A stretch of 64,000 bases of DNA from Rotaria socialis. Taxonomy: Eukaryota; Rotifera; Eurotatoria; Philodinida; Philodinidae. The stretch is taken from positions 1 to 64,000 of the forward strand of contig CAJNYU010000560.1 of assembly GCA_905331475.1 (NCBI GenBank), read 5' to 3'. The position numbers were made by a program, and so were the translations under genes. Positions 40,256 through 55,442 of the stretch are shown here, piece by piece. The notes beneath the pieces are model-generated. The model saw only the letters and a list, made by a program, of their open reading frames with translations. It was not told the origin of the DNA and searched no databases. Each line of letters starts with the position of its first letter. The stretch's first letter is position 1.

Positions 40256-41788
40256 ATGGGTGGCCCACAATTTGATAGAAATTTTGGGGGTTATCGAGTA
40301 TTTTGCGGTGATCTTGGTAAGTGATGAAAATATAAAACTAAATAAAATCTTAGACAATATCATTTTTAGGAAGTCGTACCAATAAATTTGAATTAGAAAG
40401 AGAATTTGATACATTTGGTCCACTTGTTGATTGTTGGGTAGCACGTAATCCACCAGGTTTTGCTTTTATTGTTTATAAACATGCTGATGATGCTGAACGT
40501 GCTGTAGAAGAACTCGATGGACGGTAAAAATTTTAGCAAATTTTCTCTGACAATATAATTTCTTTTTTTCTTCTCATTTAGAACTATTTGTGGACGTCGT
40601 GTTCGTGTCGAACATGCTCGGCCAACAGGAGGTAAAAAAGGTGGCTCATTTGGGCGTGGCTACTTACGTCAAAGATCACCCGGTTATCGGTAAGTGAATG
40701 ATCTCAGAAAAAAATTGGATTGATTCAGCTAGTATTTGTATTTTTCTAATGATTTAAATATTCTGGAGATAAAAAAAATTAATTTGTTTTTCCTAATTTT
40801 TTTTGTTTTCTCTTGCTAATCCCATTTATTTATGTCCTATTGTTCAGCGTTGTTGCTGCCTCTGTTCATCCATGATCATCATCTCAGTTGTTCATGCTCA
40901 TCTATTCTGATCGTATTTCTACACATGTATACAGCGGCATTTCTACAGATACTTTTCAGCCAGCTGATCTCCTATTCTGCAGTTCTCCTCTGCGTACTCT
41001 TCTCTGCAAACAGTGAGTAATTTTATTTAAAAGTCTTTGACGAACACAGTGCGATGGCGCATGAACATGCTATATTCATGGAATTATGAAAGATATGTTT
41101 TTTTAATGTTGTTGGTTGTTTTTAATCAAGAAAGAAAAATTCAAATGAAAAACTTTCATATATTTAGATCACCCGATACAAAACGTGATGATGATGATCG
41201 ACGACCAAGCCGACGTGATCGAAAACGTTCACCAACTCGATCACGGTAAGATATCTCTAGATACGATGTTGACAAGAAAAGTCAATTATTGTTTGTTTGT
41301 TGTAGATCTCGCTCATCATCTCATGAAGAACGTCGATCATCACGACGACATCGTCGTTCGCGATCACATTCACGTTCAAAGAAAGAAAGTAAACGTAAAC
41401 GTCGTTCATCATCAAGTCGATCACCGGTAGAAAAAAAGTAAGATTATTATTGTTGAAAAGAAAATTAAAGCCATTCCTTTTCTGTATCTCTCGTTTTGTT
41501 TAATAGAACACGTCAACGAAGGTAACGTGAATTTGATTTTTTTGTAAATTTAGATTTCATCGTGTTGCTTTATTTAGTTCATCGCGTGAACGTTCATCAA
41601 CTCCGGTTGAGAAAAATCGTGATCGTGGATCTCGATCACCATCAAAAGATGATGATACTAAAAAAGAAACAAAGAAAAACGATATTGATAAATCGAATAA
41701 TGAAAAAATCGATAACGATGACAACGATGAAAGTCGGTCATCACCAACACCAGGAGAGAGTGAAACAAAAAATAATGATGATGACTAG
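40256..41788 (+). CDS. SRSF3: SR splicing factor, SRSF3-like, seven coding exons
   Basis: Nuclear pre-mRNA splicing factor with one RNA-recognition motif and an RS tail. Exons: 40256-40317, 40370-40523, 40582-40689, 41168-41245, 41306-41437, 41507-41521 (15 nt) and 41578-41788. The RRM (about residues 10-85) has RNP2 VFCGDL, RNP1-region RNPPGFAFIVY, and ELDGRTICGRRVRVEHA, closest to SRSF3/SRSF7. No CCHC knuckle follows the RRM, which favours SRSF3. The tail is rich in RS/SR dipeptides and ends with a Lys/Asp/Glu-rich, Ser-poor stretch (DNDDNDESRSS). The intron 40690-41167 holds a candidate poison exon with an immediate in-frame stop (listed separately). Kinase-controlled RS phosphorylation is expected from the family. 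The orthology group within SRSF3/7 is inferred. Confidence 0.92.
40848..41012 (+). promoter_or_regulatory. Candidate poison cassette exon of the SR-protein gene
   Basis: Inside the longest intron of the gene. The acceptor follows a long pyrimidine tract (ends TTGTTCAG at 40847) and the donor is GTGAGT starting at 41013. The 165-nt segment is flanked by usable sites. Joined to the upstream exon ending at 40689 it continues the frame for nine codons and then meets TGA at 40873-40875. Inclusion would truncate the protein before its RS tail and expose the mRNA to nonsense-mediated decay, the autoregulatory layout known for vertebrate SRSF3/SRSF7. Existence of the exon is inferred; no transcript is at hand. 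Confidence 0.5.
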
Positions 41789-42216
41789 ATCTATAATGAT
41801 TGCTTGAGCTTTCTTGTTTTTCTTTTCGTTGTATTCCATAGTTACACTCGTGTATTGTGTAAAGAAATCGTTTCTTTTTTTTTTTCATTTTGTTTATGTG
41901 TTGTCAATGGCTTTATTTCTGTTCATCTGATCGTTGTATGTGCGTGTTTGAAGGAACAGATCATTATTGAAATAAAACCAAGAATGGATCTATATGTGAC
42001 ATTATTTTGTCTTATTTGCTTACACGTGATAAGAATATTGAACGTTTCGAGCTTGAAATTGTTTTTCTCGTCCTGATTGATGGGTTGAATCTAATTATGA
42101 ATCAGTTAGTAGACTAAAGAAATTCATTTGCCGTGGCTAGTTAAAAGATGGAAATTATCGAATAACTCAACTTTTCTTGTAGATGTAAATAGATAATTAA
42201 CTCAGATACTAGTAGA
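41789..42216. other. Spacer between SR-protein gene and orphan gene
   Basis: About 430 bp, AT-rich. AATAAA at 41971-41976 may be the poly(A) signal of the SR-protein gene. No coding signal seen. Confidence 0.5.
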
Positions 42217-42852
42217 ATGCCGAAATCACGTAAAAAAAATGGTACTTCAAAGAATGTAACCTCTTCCGGCGAACCAATACCATTACTTGATAGTATTCGC
42301 ACACAAATACAGGCACCTGACGAACTAAACCATGATATTGAATCAGCTAGAGATAATGATAAAGTATCAACAGCCGGTTGGCAATGTGATATTAAAGATT
42401 GGTCTGGTCAAAAAGCATCAAACTATGAACTAGATGCGTTTCCTCAAACGATCCGTTCTCTTGAACGAAAACATGAACAGTCAAAAAATATATTATTTCG
42501 AATGACGAACATAACCACTGCTGTCAATGAAAATAAATTGGAAACTAAGCAAGAAATTAATGATCAGATGAAAATGAAATTATGTAAAAATATTGATATA
42601 TTAAAATTAACTGCTGTTGTAACTGATCTTATCACAGGTCAACGTGACGAATCGGCGTATAAAGATTTTTTATCAATACTTCAAATTTTCTCTGTAAATG
42701 AATTGCGTGATGATCATCTGGAAGAAACTATTTATCATTTAATACAAGCAGCAGTCAGTTTCATACGTTCAAACGAAGCAAGATTCGATTCTACGAAACT
42801 TCAAGAATGCTATCGACAACGATGTATCATGAAAATGAATGCTTTGAAATAA
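42217..42852 (+). CDS. Orphan single-exon protein of 211 residues
   Basis: An uninterrupted frame from MPKSRKKNGTSKNV to KMNALK. The start is basic and could be nuclear-targeting. The middle contains NDKVSTAGWQCDIKDWSG, and the C-terminal half is helical (LKLTAVVTDLITGQRDE, YKDFLSILQIF, LEETIYHLIQAAVSFIR). Codon choice and composition resemble the neighbouring genes, and the frame is too long for this AT content to be chance. There is no signal peptide, membrane span or recognised domain. I do not recognise it. It lies just downstream of the SR-protein gene on the same strand. Confidence 0.7.
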   Translation: MPKSRKKNGTSKNVTSSGEPIPLLDSIRTQIQAPDELNHDIESARDNDKVSTAGWQCDIKDWSGQKASNYELDAFPQTIRSLERKHEQSKNILFRMTNITTAVNENKLETKQEINDQMKMKLCKNIDILKLTAVVTDLITGQRDESAYKDFLSILQIFSVNELRDDHLEETIYHLIQAAVSFIRSNEARFDSTKLQECYRQRCIMKMNALK

Positions 42853-44496
42853 TCAATTTCAATGATACAATGATTGAAATTTTGTACATTGCTTTCTTAA
42901 CTGTTCTGTTTTCTGAAAATAAATTTAAAACAAAATTTAATTTAAAGATACAACTAATCTATCCGAGCGAGATAGGCAACAAACTTATTAAACTAATCGA
43001 AAATTAATCCTATTTATGCCTAGACCTAAACCATACATGTAAACTGGAATTCTCTTTGTAAGAATTTCATTAAATATGATTTACTTTGCTAAGAACTTGA
43101 ACATCCGCGTTTTACTCACCATATTATTGACATTAATAGACTGTTACCTTGTTTATTTGTTTTTATGAAAAAGAAACTATTCATTGTTGTTGACACTTTC
43201 TAGCAGTACGCATCTGAAAATGACGTATAAACACTCAAAAAATGGATTATCAATCAAAAAAAACAGGATCTCGACATATTTATACCAGCAGTTTACATAT
43301 TAGTTCTAGTTTATTCGTGATCTCTGTAATTTATTTTGGCTTTATTTAATCATTTTGATTATCAAGTCTTTGATATTGTTCCAAAAAATTTAAAGCAATC
43401 AAACCATCACTTACTCTGATATATAAGAATAGTCAATTTATTTTTAACAATAGAGTGAAAAAGATCATATTATTACCCATTTGTTGCCAAGCAGCCCAGA
43501 AGACTTTTCTGTTCTGATAACTTTTACAATAAAAATGATTATCATTTTTTTGGAAGAAAAATCGTTGTTATTGTGATAACTTCTCTGAACTTTCGCATCT
43601 CTAATATTACACGAATAGCGTGTATTTGTAAGTGAACTGTCTAGGATTAACATCGAACAGTTTACAAAAATTTTGAAACAGATGATTTCAAATCCGTATT
43701 TTTAATGGATTGCTGTAAAGGTCATCAAGTAAAATTTGAGCGTTCTAGAAATACTATAATCATCATCATCATCATCACCCGTTTGGTCTATGGTAATTGT
43801 CTGTGTATGTTTATGAATCACTCTTGCAACGTTTATGCGGCAGAAATGAGCAAGGGAAACGGATTCACGACAGACACCTACATGAAACAGAACACGCATG
43901 AAGATTGAGAAATATTACTGAACACTGATTGTAGTGGGCTTACTGTAAAATAATTGCTAGGAAAAATGAATCTATCTCTGAAGGCTGCTAAAGATAATTC
44001 GATGTTTTTTATGAGAACGTAACTCAGGCTCCTTTCACTATCATATAGTTAACACCACTAATATATACCAATGTGTATTTGTGAATGATCAATTTGAATA
44101 TCTTATTTCAGATCGGATGTTTTTAGTAGCAACTCAAATTAAATTTTAGAAAATATAAATCACGATGACATGAATGTTACTTGAAGTGTTACTTTTTTTT
44201 GACTTTCAAAAATCAAATGTTTCTCTTGTTACTATAAATCACCCAGAAAGCAATGTGAATGTCTTACTAAGTACACCTACAAGATGATAGATTTTGATTG
44301 AAATATACTACAAAAACGATTTATTGTCTGATCTTTAAATCTTGACAATCAATTCAATAAACCAGCTCAAGATTTTATTCAAATGAATAACACGTTATTT
44401 TTTGTTTTCTCATAAATAAACACAAACAAACATAAAGAATTTTGCATATACAAAACAAAACAGAAGAAGAACAAGACGAGAAAAATAGACACGTAG
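42853..44496. other. Spacer between orphan gene and DHX8
   Basis: About 1.6 kb. A short frame at 42807-43007 overlaps the end of the orphan gene and is a shadow. A CAT/ATC trinucleotide run occurs at about 43757-43780, giving mirror-image short frames on both strands (43702-43908) that I do not regard as genes. Confidence 0.5.
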
Positions 44497-49142
<4,646 letters not shown>

Positions 49143-49859
49143 TACGAAACTAGAAAAGAAAAATGTCGGTATGTATATTGATTCTGAAGAAATTTCTTGA
49201 AAAATTTGTTTCTCTTTGCACTTTCATCACATCGATTCTAATAAGCTCATAATTTCTCGTATAGAATTGTACACCAATCAATTTGTTGGAATAAACAAAT
49301 TTCTTTTTTTTCTGACTTTTTTGTATCTGTAAATAATCTTCAGAGTACTTTATATATAGTAATAATTTCTAGAATTATATAGATGTCACTGGTTTATATA
49401 GGTCGTTACCATTTCAAGATATTGCTGCCATAGTCAAACTCAAGCTTATGAACCAGGCGAAACAAATAAGTACTAAACAGGCGTATTCAGCTAAATTACG
49501 CAGATTTTTCTCCTAAAAGCTTTTGCTGTATGGGTGCATGTAAAACTCAACGGATTACTACGACGCTTAAATTTCTTCAACCTTCAATATACGACTTTAA
49601 TCTGTACAAAGCCACGTTAGGAATGTCGCACAAAAGTTATCATCATAGGCATCAGAGATTTTAGTATTAAGTTAACAGTATTTTTATTTTAGAATATTTA
49701 TTCAGTATTAGTTGAGGTGTGTGTGTGTTTGTCTTATTATGTACAGGTACCATGGAACATAACATAATAACTCAATACCTGAGCAGTTAAAAGTCTTAGT
49801 ACATTGAAAACAAAATAGCATCGCACGGAACCAAAAAAGTGTTGTATGCTGTAAAAAAA

Positions 49860-50070
49860 ATTCATAAAGGGTTTCGAATGCGCTCACTGAACTTAGAAAA
49901 GGTTTTACACTTTGAAACGAATTCTGAACCTTTTTTAGGTTTCGTAGGTTTTCCACAAAACCTTCGAGAACGTTTTCTGAACTCTTGATAATCGTTTTGA
50001 GACTAGCTTGGTGTTTTACGAAACCTTTTTGAAGCCATGAATTTGTTTCAAAAATGGTTCCGTATGGTTT
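49860..50070. repeat. Fold-back block, AAACCTT/AAGGTTT type
   Basis: The segment 49910-49944 (TTTGAAACGAATTCTG, then AGGTTTCG) resembles the reverse complement of 50029-50053 (CGAAACCTTTTTG to TTTGTTTCAAAA). Inside, AGGTTTT/AAAACCT form a perfect 7-bp stem around 49946-49963. Copies of GGTTTC/GAAACC and AAAACCTT recur through the block. It is unclassified and non-coding. Confidence 0.5.
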
Positions 50071-50590
50071 TCTTTTTCAGTAGAGTCGAACCATAATCTC
50101 AGTTTAATACTCGTAACGAACTAAGGATTTCTCTACTATTGCGTATATAGAAAAGTGAGAAGTGAACAATTTTTTTACTAGATTCAATTATGCTCCGCTT
50201 TTACTTTAGAATACGACAATATTAAACAAAATGAAGGTGAAATATTGGGTTTGATGAAATAGACTTCGATTTGAGCTCAAAGCCATTGATAATGATTAAC
50301 TGAGAAAAAAAATTATGCATCAACATTCATTTGCATGATCATCTGCAAAAAATTGAAACTATAATAAACAATTCATTTTTTTCATAGCTTTTATCTAAAT
50401 TATACTATAAGTAATTCAGATAAAGTTTTAATAACAAAATAAAAACATCATTAGTTTTCCTGATTGCATTGAAATCGATTTAATTTTTCGAAAATGATAT
50501 GTTTGAATCCAATGATTATTTTATTTTATTTTAATTTCGCAAATGTTGCACAACTCTTTTCAATGTTATTTTCTTTTGCATGTCTTGATT

Positions 50591-50626
50591 GTGGACGTTT
50601 TTTCTTAATTAGAGAAAAAAAATGTC
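50591..50626. repeat. Hairpin upstream of small ORF
   Basis: GGACGTTTTTTCTTAATT is followed by an A-rich complementary arm ending AAAAATGTCAT, giving an imperfect stem with a loop of about 7 nt. A close relative lies at 51011-51052 on the other side of the small ORF. Confidence 0.5.
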
Positions 50627-50663
50627 ATCATTATGAAAATAAAATGAAAATAGATATTATAAG

Positions 50664-50948
50664 ATGACTCATGAACATAGTTCGATTATAGAATATCAAC
50701 TATGTCAAGTCAGCCTAGAACTGTCCGTCACACCTCGTCCAGATCATTTTGTAAACATGTATTCTGAACGAAAAGTATTTAAAGTGACGAAAATAAATCT
50801 AGATGAATTAAATAAAAATGTCCATCAGGATATCAGTGGTTATCAAGATAGATTATGTCCCATTTTCTATCGATACATCCATTTATTAGATATAATCGGC
50901 AAGGATGATCTTGATTATGAACCTAAACACAGCTGGACATTCAACTGA
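50664..50948 (+). CDS. Small orphan ORF of 94 residues
   Basis: An ATG-initiated frame from MTHEHSSIIEYQ to HSWTFN. The composition is balanced (acidic and aromatic residues, few Lys/Asn runs), unlike chance frames in this AT-rich DNA. No signal peptide, membrane span or domain is recognised. It stands alone between DHX8 and a 4.5 kb gene-free region and is bracketed by two similar hairpins. It could be a small lineage-specific gene, one exon of a larger gene, or the cargo of a small element. Support is moderate. Confidence 0.4.
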   Translation: MTHEHSSIIEYQLCQVSLELSVTPRPDHFVNMYSERKVFKVTKINLDELNKNVHQDISGYQDRLCPIFYRYIHLLDIIGKDDLDYEPKHSWTFN

Positions 50949-51010
50949 AGCCTGATACATGATTTTTCTGTATTTTTTTCTCACAATAAATTTTGTCTTG
51001 AATCTGAGAT

Positions 51011-51052
51011 GCGGACATTTTTTCTTAATTTGTATCAAAAAAAAATGTCTGC
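51011..51052. repeat. Hairpin downstream of small ORF
   Basis: GCGGACATTTTTTCTTAATT and a complementary arm ending AAAAATGTCTGC form a stem with a short loop. The left arm shares GGAC, then TTTTTTCTTAATT, with the hairpin at 50591-50626, so the two hairpins are probably related. Confidence 0.55.
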
Positions 51053-53156
51053 AATCAAGCTGTAGTCCTCGTTTTCTTTGACTTATGTCTTTCATAACTC
51101 AGACATAAATAAAAGTAACTATGAAACTATAATTGATTGTCAAATATAGAAGAGCAAAAAAGAGCTTACTCAACACATTCTAAAAGAACAAAAACAAACT
51201 TTATTAGAAATTTGCTTTTCTGTCAATATATACAAAATAAACAAACAAAAGCAATTACCTTTATACTTTCATTATTCACTATGATATTGATGACAATATG
51301 ATATTTTTTATTAAATTGATTTATCATTTTAGTTTGGCAAATTAATAAATTGTTCTGTCAGCTAAATTCATTCTTTTTAACAACTATTTTAAAGACACTG
51401 ATTCTCTGTCTACTAGACTTTCTTTAGACGTTATCATATTATTACAGATTAGAAAGAAATACGTGCATCTTGAACTTTATTTGAATTGTCTGATCATCTG
51501 AAAAAACTTATCTTAAAAAATAAAATATACCAAAGAAAACTTATTCAGAATAAAAAGAAAATATGCAATAAAATGTTAATGTCAAATTTAGTGTCCTTAA
51601 TTTTTTTGTAAATGGTTTACTATTAATAAAGCTTTAGACATCAGAATTTTATTCTCAATACGATTATAAGAGTATGAGTGGATTCTAAGAGATAATATCA
51701 TTTAAATCTCCTATCAAAGTTATCTTCATGTAGTACATATATGTATATATCTAACGATTTTTCAAAAAGAAATTCTTCATTGAAAAATAAATCAATTTTT
51801 TTCAACTTATATTCTCTTATTTTATTGTATCTGGCATTTCTATTACACATTATCGAGAAATATGAAATATTTTCTAATCAAAAGCAAATTAATTAATTTT
51901 ATTCCAATAATTAAATATTATTTAAATTATAAAATCTCTCATTGAAATCCATTTAGAGTAGGATATGAAATTTAACGACGGTGCACTTTTTAAAACTGGC
52001 CAGTGTAATGACTCTCCTGTTTTACAGATTTAAAGATGGAACATTACTAGTTTAGGCATTTTTCTATGCTTAAACTTCGCTAAACCTCCTCCCTCTCCCT
52101 TGTATCAGTGGTGAGTCACGTTTCTGCTAATCACGCTATAGATCACTATTAATATGCTCTTGTATTCCAGATAAAACATTGCCAAAGTGACAATGGAAAC
52201 ATTTAAAACACATTATCTTGAAAAGTACGGTTCGAAATGAAGTTAATTTCTCTTTTGACGATTGACAAAGATGGTTTTTTTTTGTCTAAGTTTTTATTCC
52301 ATTATTGCAAATCATCGTTTTCAAAAAACGCATGTTTAAAATAGATAGTATGACACATTTTAAAAAATGACAAAACTTTTCTGGACGTGTAGCAGTGTAG
52401 GAAAAATTCATCATGAATACCTTTACAATAATCTTTCATTTGATCTTTCCATTCATATTCCTCCAATCATCCTCTTATAAGTTGTTTTATTTTATATTTA
52501 TTAGAAAATAGAAAAATAATTTGACGTGGACAAACATAATCTTACTTTTCTCTTTTACCACTTTCAATTAATCGCACATTTAATGAAACTGAATTTTTTA
52601 TATTTCGATCAGGCATTTTATAATGAAAAAAATCTATAAAAGAAATCAACAAAACTGATCACGGTATTCATAAAACTATGTTAATGATGTTCGATTTCAG
52701 AATGAAGGATAGATATCTAGTCAAAGGTAAAAGAGAAAAGGTATGCTTTATTTTCAATTGTACGATTGGAATAATACTATGGTAAACAAGTCCAACTATT
52801 TATATAAGTAGCAAAGCAAGAATGGCTTCTATGCGAATTATTTATCCTCCAACAATATGAAGTTAAAATTATAAAAAAATGAGTTTCAAGAGAACACGTA
52901 AGATGACGAAAACGTTTTGAAGAAGTTGAATCCGACTGTAAAATAGGGGTAACTTTTGATAATTCATATCCGATGACAATTTATCTTATTCTTTGATTAA
53001 ATTCAGCTACCAATCAAATTTTAGATAACCACTTATATCCCCATTTTCAATGAAACAATGCGGCATTTAATTCTTTTTTATAAAATCTATTCTACTTTCT
53101 CTATTATTCGTCTTTTCTCTCTTATCCTGTACACGTGCGCTTTCTTACATATATGT

Positions 53157-53215
53157 AATTGGGTGTGGGTGTGCGGATTAAGAGAATACTCATACCCACA
53201 CAAACACCCAAAAGT
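53157..53215. repeat. TGTGGG-like repeat hairpin
   Basis: TGGGTGTGGGTGTG is followed after about 20 nt by CCCACACAAACACCCA, so the segment can fold into an imperfect hairpin. The unit resembles the TGTGGG telomere repeat reported for bdelloid rotifers. This could be an interstitial telomere-like relic or a chance GT microsatellite. Confidence 0.45.
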
Positions 53216-53454
53216 AAATATTGTCTGAATACTTGTTCTAATCGATGTTGCTCATATATTTTTGTAAGCAATAGACTTCAATCGCTTATTTCTGGAACAG
53301 TAGTAATTTTTATTAAAACGATTTGTAGTTGAAATGCGCAAAATTTTAGCAATAGCGGTAGAAATTTTAGACTTTTAAGGCATTTTTTCAGTGATCCGAG
53401 CATGGAATCGAACAGATAAGATGTGGAATTGATAAAACTCATTTCGTTCTACTT

Positions 53455-53585
53455 GAAAACTTTAAGAACGTTGTTGGAAAGTTTCCTAGGTGAATCGTGC
53501 CTAGAAATATTTCAATATCGGCCTAAGATATCCTAGGTTTTCGACGAATAGGTATATGTAGGTATTTTTGGTTTCTATTATAAAC
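53455..53585. repeat. CCTAGG-rich fold-back block
   Basis: CCTAGG or CCTAG/CCTAA occurs about five times in 130 bp. TTTCCTAGG at about 53485 mirrors CCTAGGTTTTCG at about 53533, with an axis near 53515. The arms are imperfect. No coding frame. Confidence 0.4.
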
Positions 53586-55154
53586 AAATTTATTTATAAT
53601 GGTTGTAATTTAGTTTTGCCTATCGGCTCTCATGCATTGAACTTTATCAAAGTGGGATTATATTTAATGTACCTTGAAGTGTTTTGCTAGTGTTATTGAA
53701 TATGAAACATACTGTTATCTCTGTTTTCTTTTTTTTTATAAAGAATCTAGGTGAAGAGCTATTTGATTATCGAATTTCGTTCATATTCATAAACAATACA
53801 AATAGTATGCATAGGTCATCATATACCTAAACAAACATGAAAAGAAAAAGGAAACAGATGATAACGATAACGCTGATGAAGAAGTAGAAACTGCATGCTG
53901 TTTACACAAGAGGATACGATTAGTCTATCCAAAAATAGAACGGAAAAGTTTCCATGTATGTATCTTGAAGGGGATAACGATGATAATAAAAGTCAAGGGA
54001 TCAACAATGTGTCAAAAAAGAATTTTCTGAAATAAGAGACTTAAGAGAATGCACTACATAACAAGAAATGAAATAGAAAAAGAAAAAGAAATCAAAAGAA
54101 TTTTTACAATCAAATAAGCGGTCAAATCTATTTTTTCAAAAAAATATAAATGTCTCACAAATAGATCATCATCATGTTACTCCATCTAGTTAATTTTATG
54201 TTTTAAAATAACTGCGAACGAACGAACTAAGTGCACTGCTAGATCGACAACTGGCTGATAAACATAGAAATATTATCTTATCAATAATCTTCTTCGTTGT
54301 TTATGAAATTTTGATTTTGAAGTTGAGAACTGTTAGCGCTCTGAAAAGATCGATTTGAAAATATAGAATTTCATGACCATTTTTTTAAACCTTTTTTTTA
54401 TTATAATAATTTGTAGCTCTGGTTGAACTATCACTTATGAGAGATCATATATATTTATTTTGATAATGTTGATAAAATTATTATTATTTCGCAATCAGAA
54501 CAAAAATCAATACATTTTTGAATTTTACTTACTTAGATCTACATTAAACTATAAATGTATTTTAGAAGAATTTGTTAGTATTAGTTTTTTCTTAAAAACA
54601 TGAAATAAAGCACTTTCCTCTGCATAGTTGAGCCGAACTTCATTCGCGTTAATTTTGATGACATAACTTTCTATGAAAGTTAATGATGAAGTTCATCAGA
54701 ATACAGCTAGAAAATTGCGGCAAAATATCTCATGTAGTCGGAAAACTCCACAAACCGATGGAACATACAAGTATAATCTTTCAACTGAACACATTCTAGA
54801 ATTTTTCTTATGATTTTCAGTCTTCTATCGTCTGTTGGACTTACACCGAGCAACACACATGCTTTCTGACTCATAAAGTTTATTTTAGCAATCCATTAAT
54901 TTTCGTTGTTTAGTTTTCAATTGAAATCTACCGATAGGCATTTATTAGTATACCTATTCGTTTTTTTTCTTTGCCTGAGGTTATTTTTTTAGCTGAATTA
55001 ACGCAGTCACTAGTAGATGAAAACCATAATAAAAAAAACAAGACATAGAATTTTGACAATGTTAACGGTCAACATCATTCAAAAAGATTGTAATTATGAT
55101 GAATATAAGTTTAAATTTATTTAAAAGATTGAAGCAAACATAAAACTAAGAGAA

Positions 55155-55195
55155 CACTTTACACACACCCACACACCCACATACCCACATGCATA
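55155..55195. repeat. CCCACA-type repeat cluster (TGTGGG complement)
   Basis: ACACACCCACACACCCACAT followed by ACCCACATG: three copies of an 8-nt unit, TGTGGGTG or TGTGGGTA on the minus strand. It lies 250 bp from the end of the Gln-rich gene. Similar in unit to the hairpin 2 kb to its left. Confidence 0.5.
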
Positions 55196-55442
55196 CTCTC
55201 GGTAGGGTTGTTCGAAAAAAATAGGGAAGAGAAAAAAAGGACATATGTGGTGATGTATGATATCATTGAGCTAGGAAAAAAAGACGGGCATCAATATTCA
55301 GTCATTATTTTAATTATAGATCGTATATGCGTTAGTACTCATTTTTCTGTTAAAAATTAGGTTCAATAAAAGAGAGGAGAGAATAAATAATTATTTTAAT
55401 GATAGTATAATAACAATATGAAAATTAATTAAATGCTGATCT

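Larger units (their letters stand above)
49143..50663. other. Spacer upstream of DHX8 with a fold-back block
   Basis: About 1.5 kb, AT-rich. The minus-strand frame 49708-49956 has no recognised domain and overlaps a fold-back block at 49860-50070. The rest shows no coding signal. It includes the DHX8 promoter on its left side. Confidence 0.5.
51053..55442. other. 4.4 kb AT-rich region with TGTGGG-like clusters
   Basis: No frame of note on either strand. It contains a CCTAGG-rich inverted block (53455-53585), a hairpin of TGTGGG-like repeats (53157-53215) and a second TGTGGG-like cluster (55155-55195), listed separately. The stretch 53820-54120 is purine-rich on the plus strand. The final part is the 3' flank of the Gln-rich gene. 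Confidence 0.5.

Noticed and set aside
40832..41020. Plus-strand frame resembling a hydrophobic membrane peptide inside the SR-protein intron
   Set aside because: It lies out of frame over the candidate poison exon and its pyrimidine tract; hydrophobicity comes from T/C richness.
43702..43908. Overlapping frames with an Ile run or Asp run on opposite strands
   Set aside because: Both come from a CAT trinucleotide repeat; neither has a domain or splice context.
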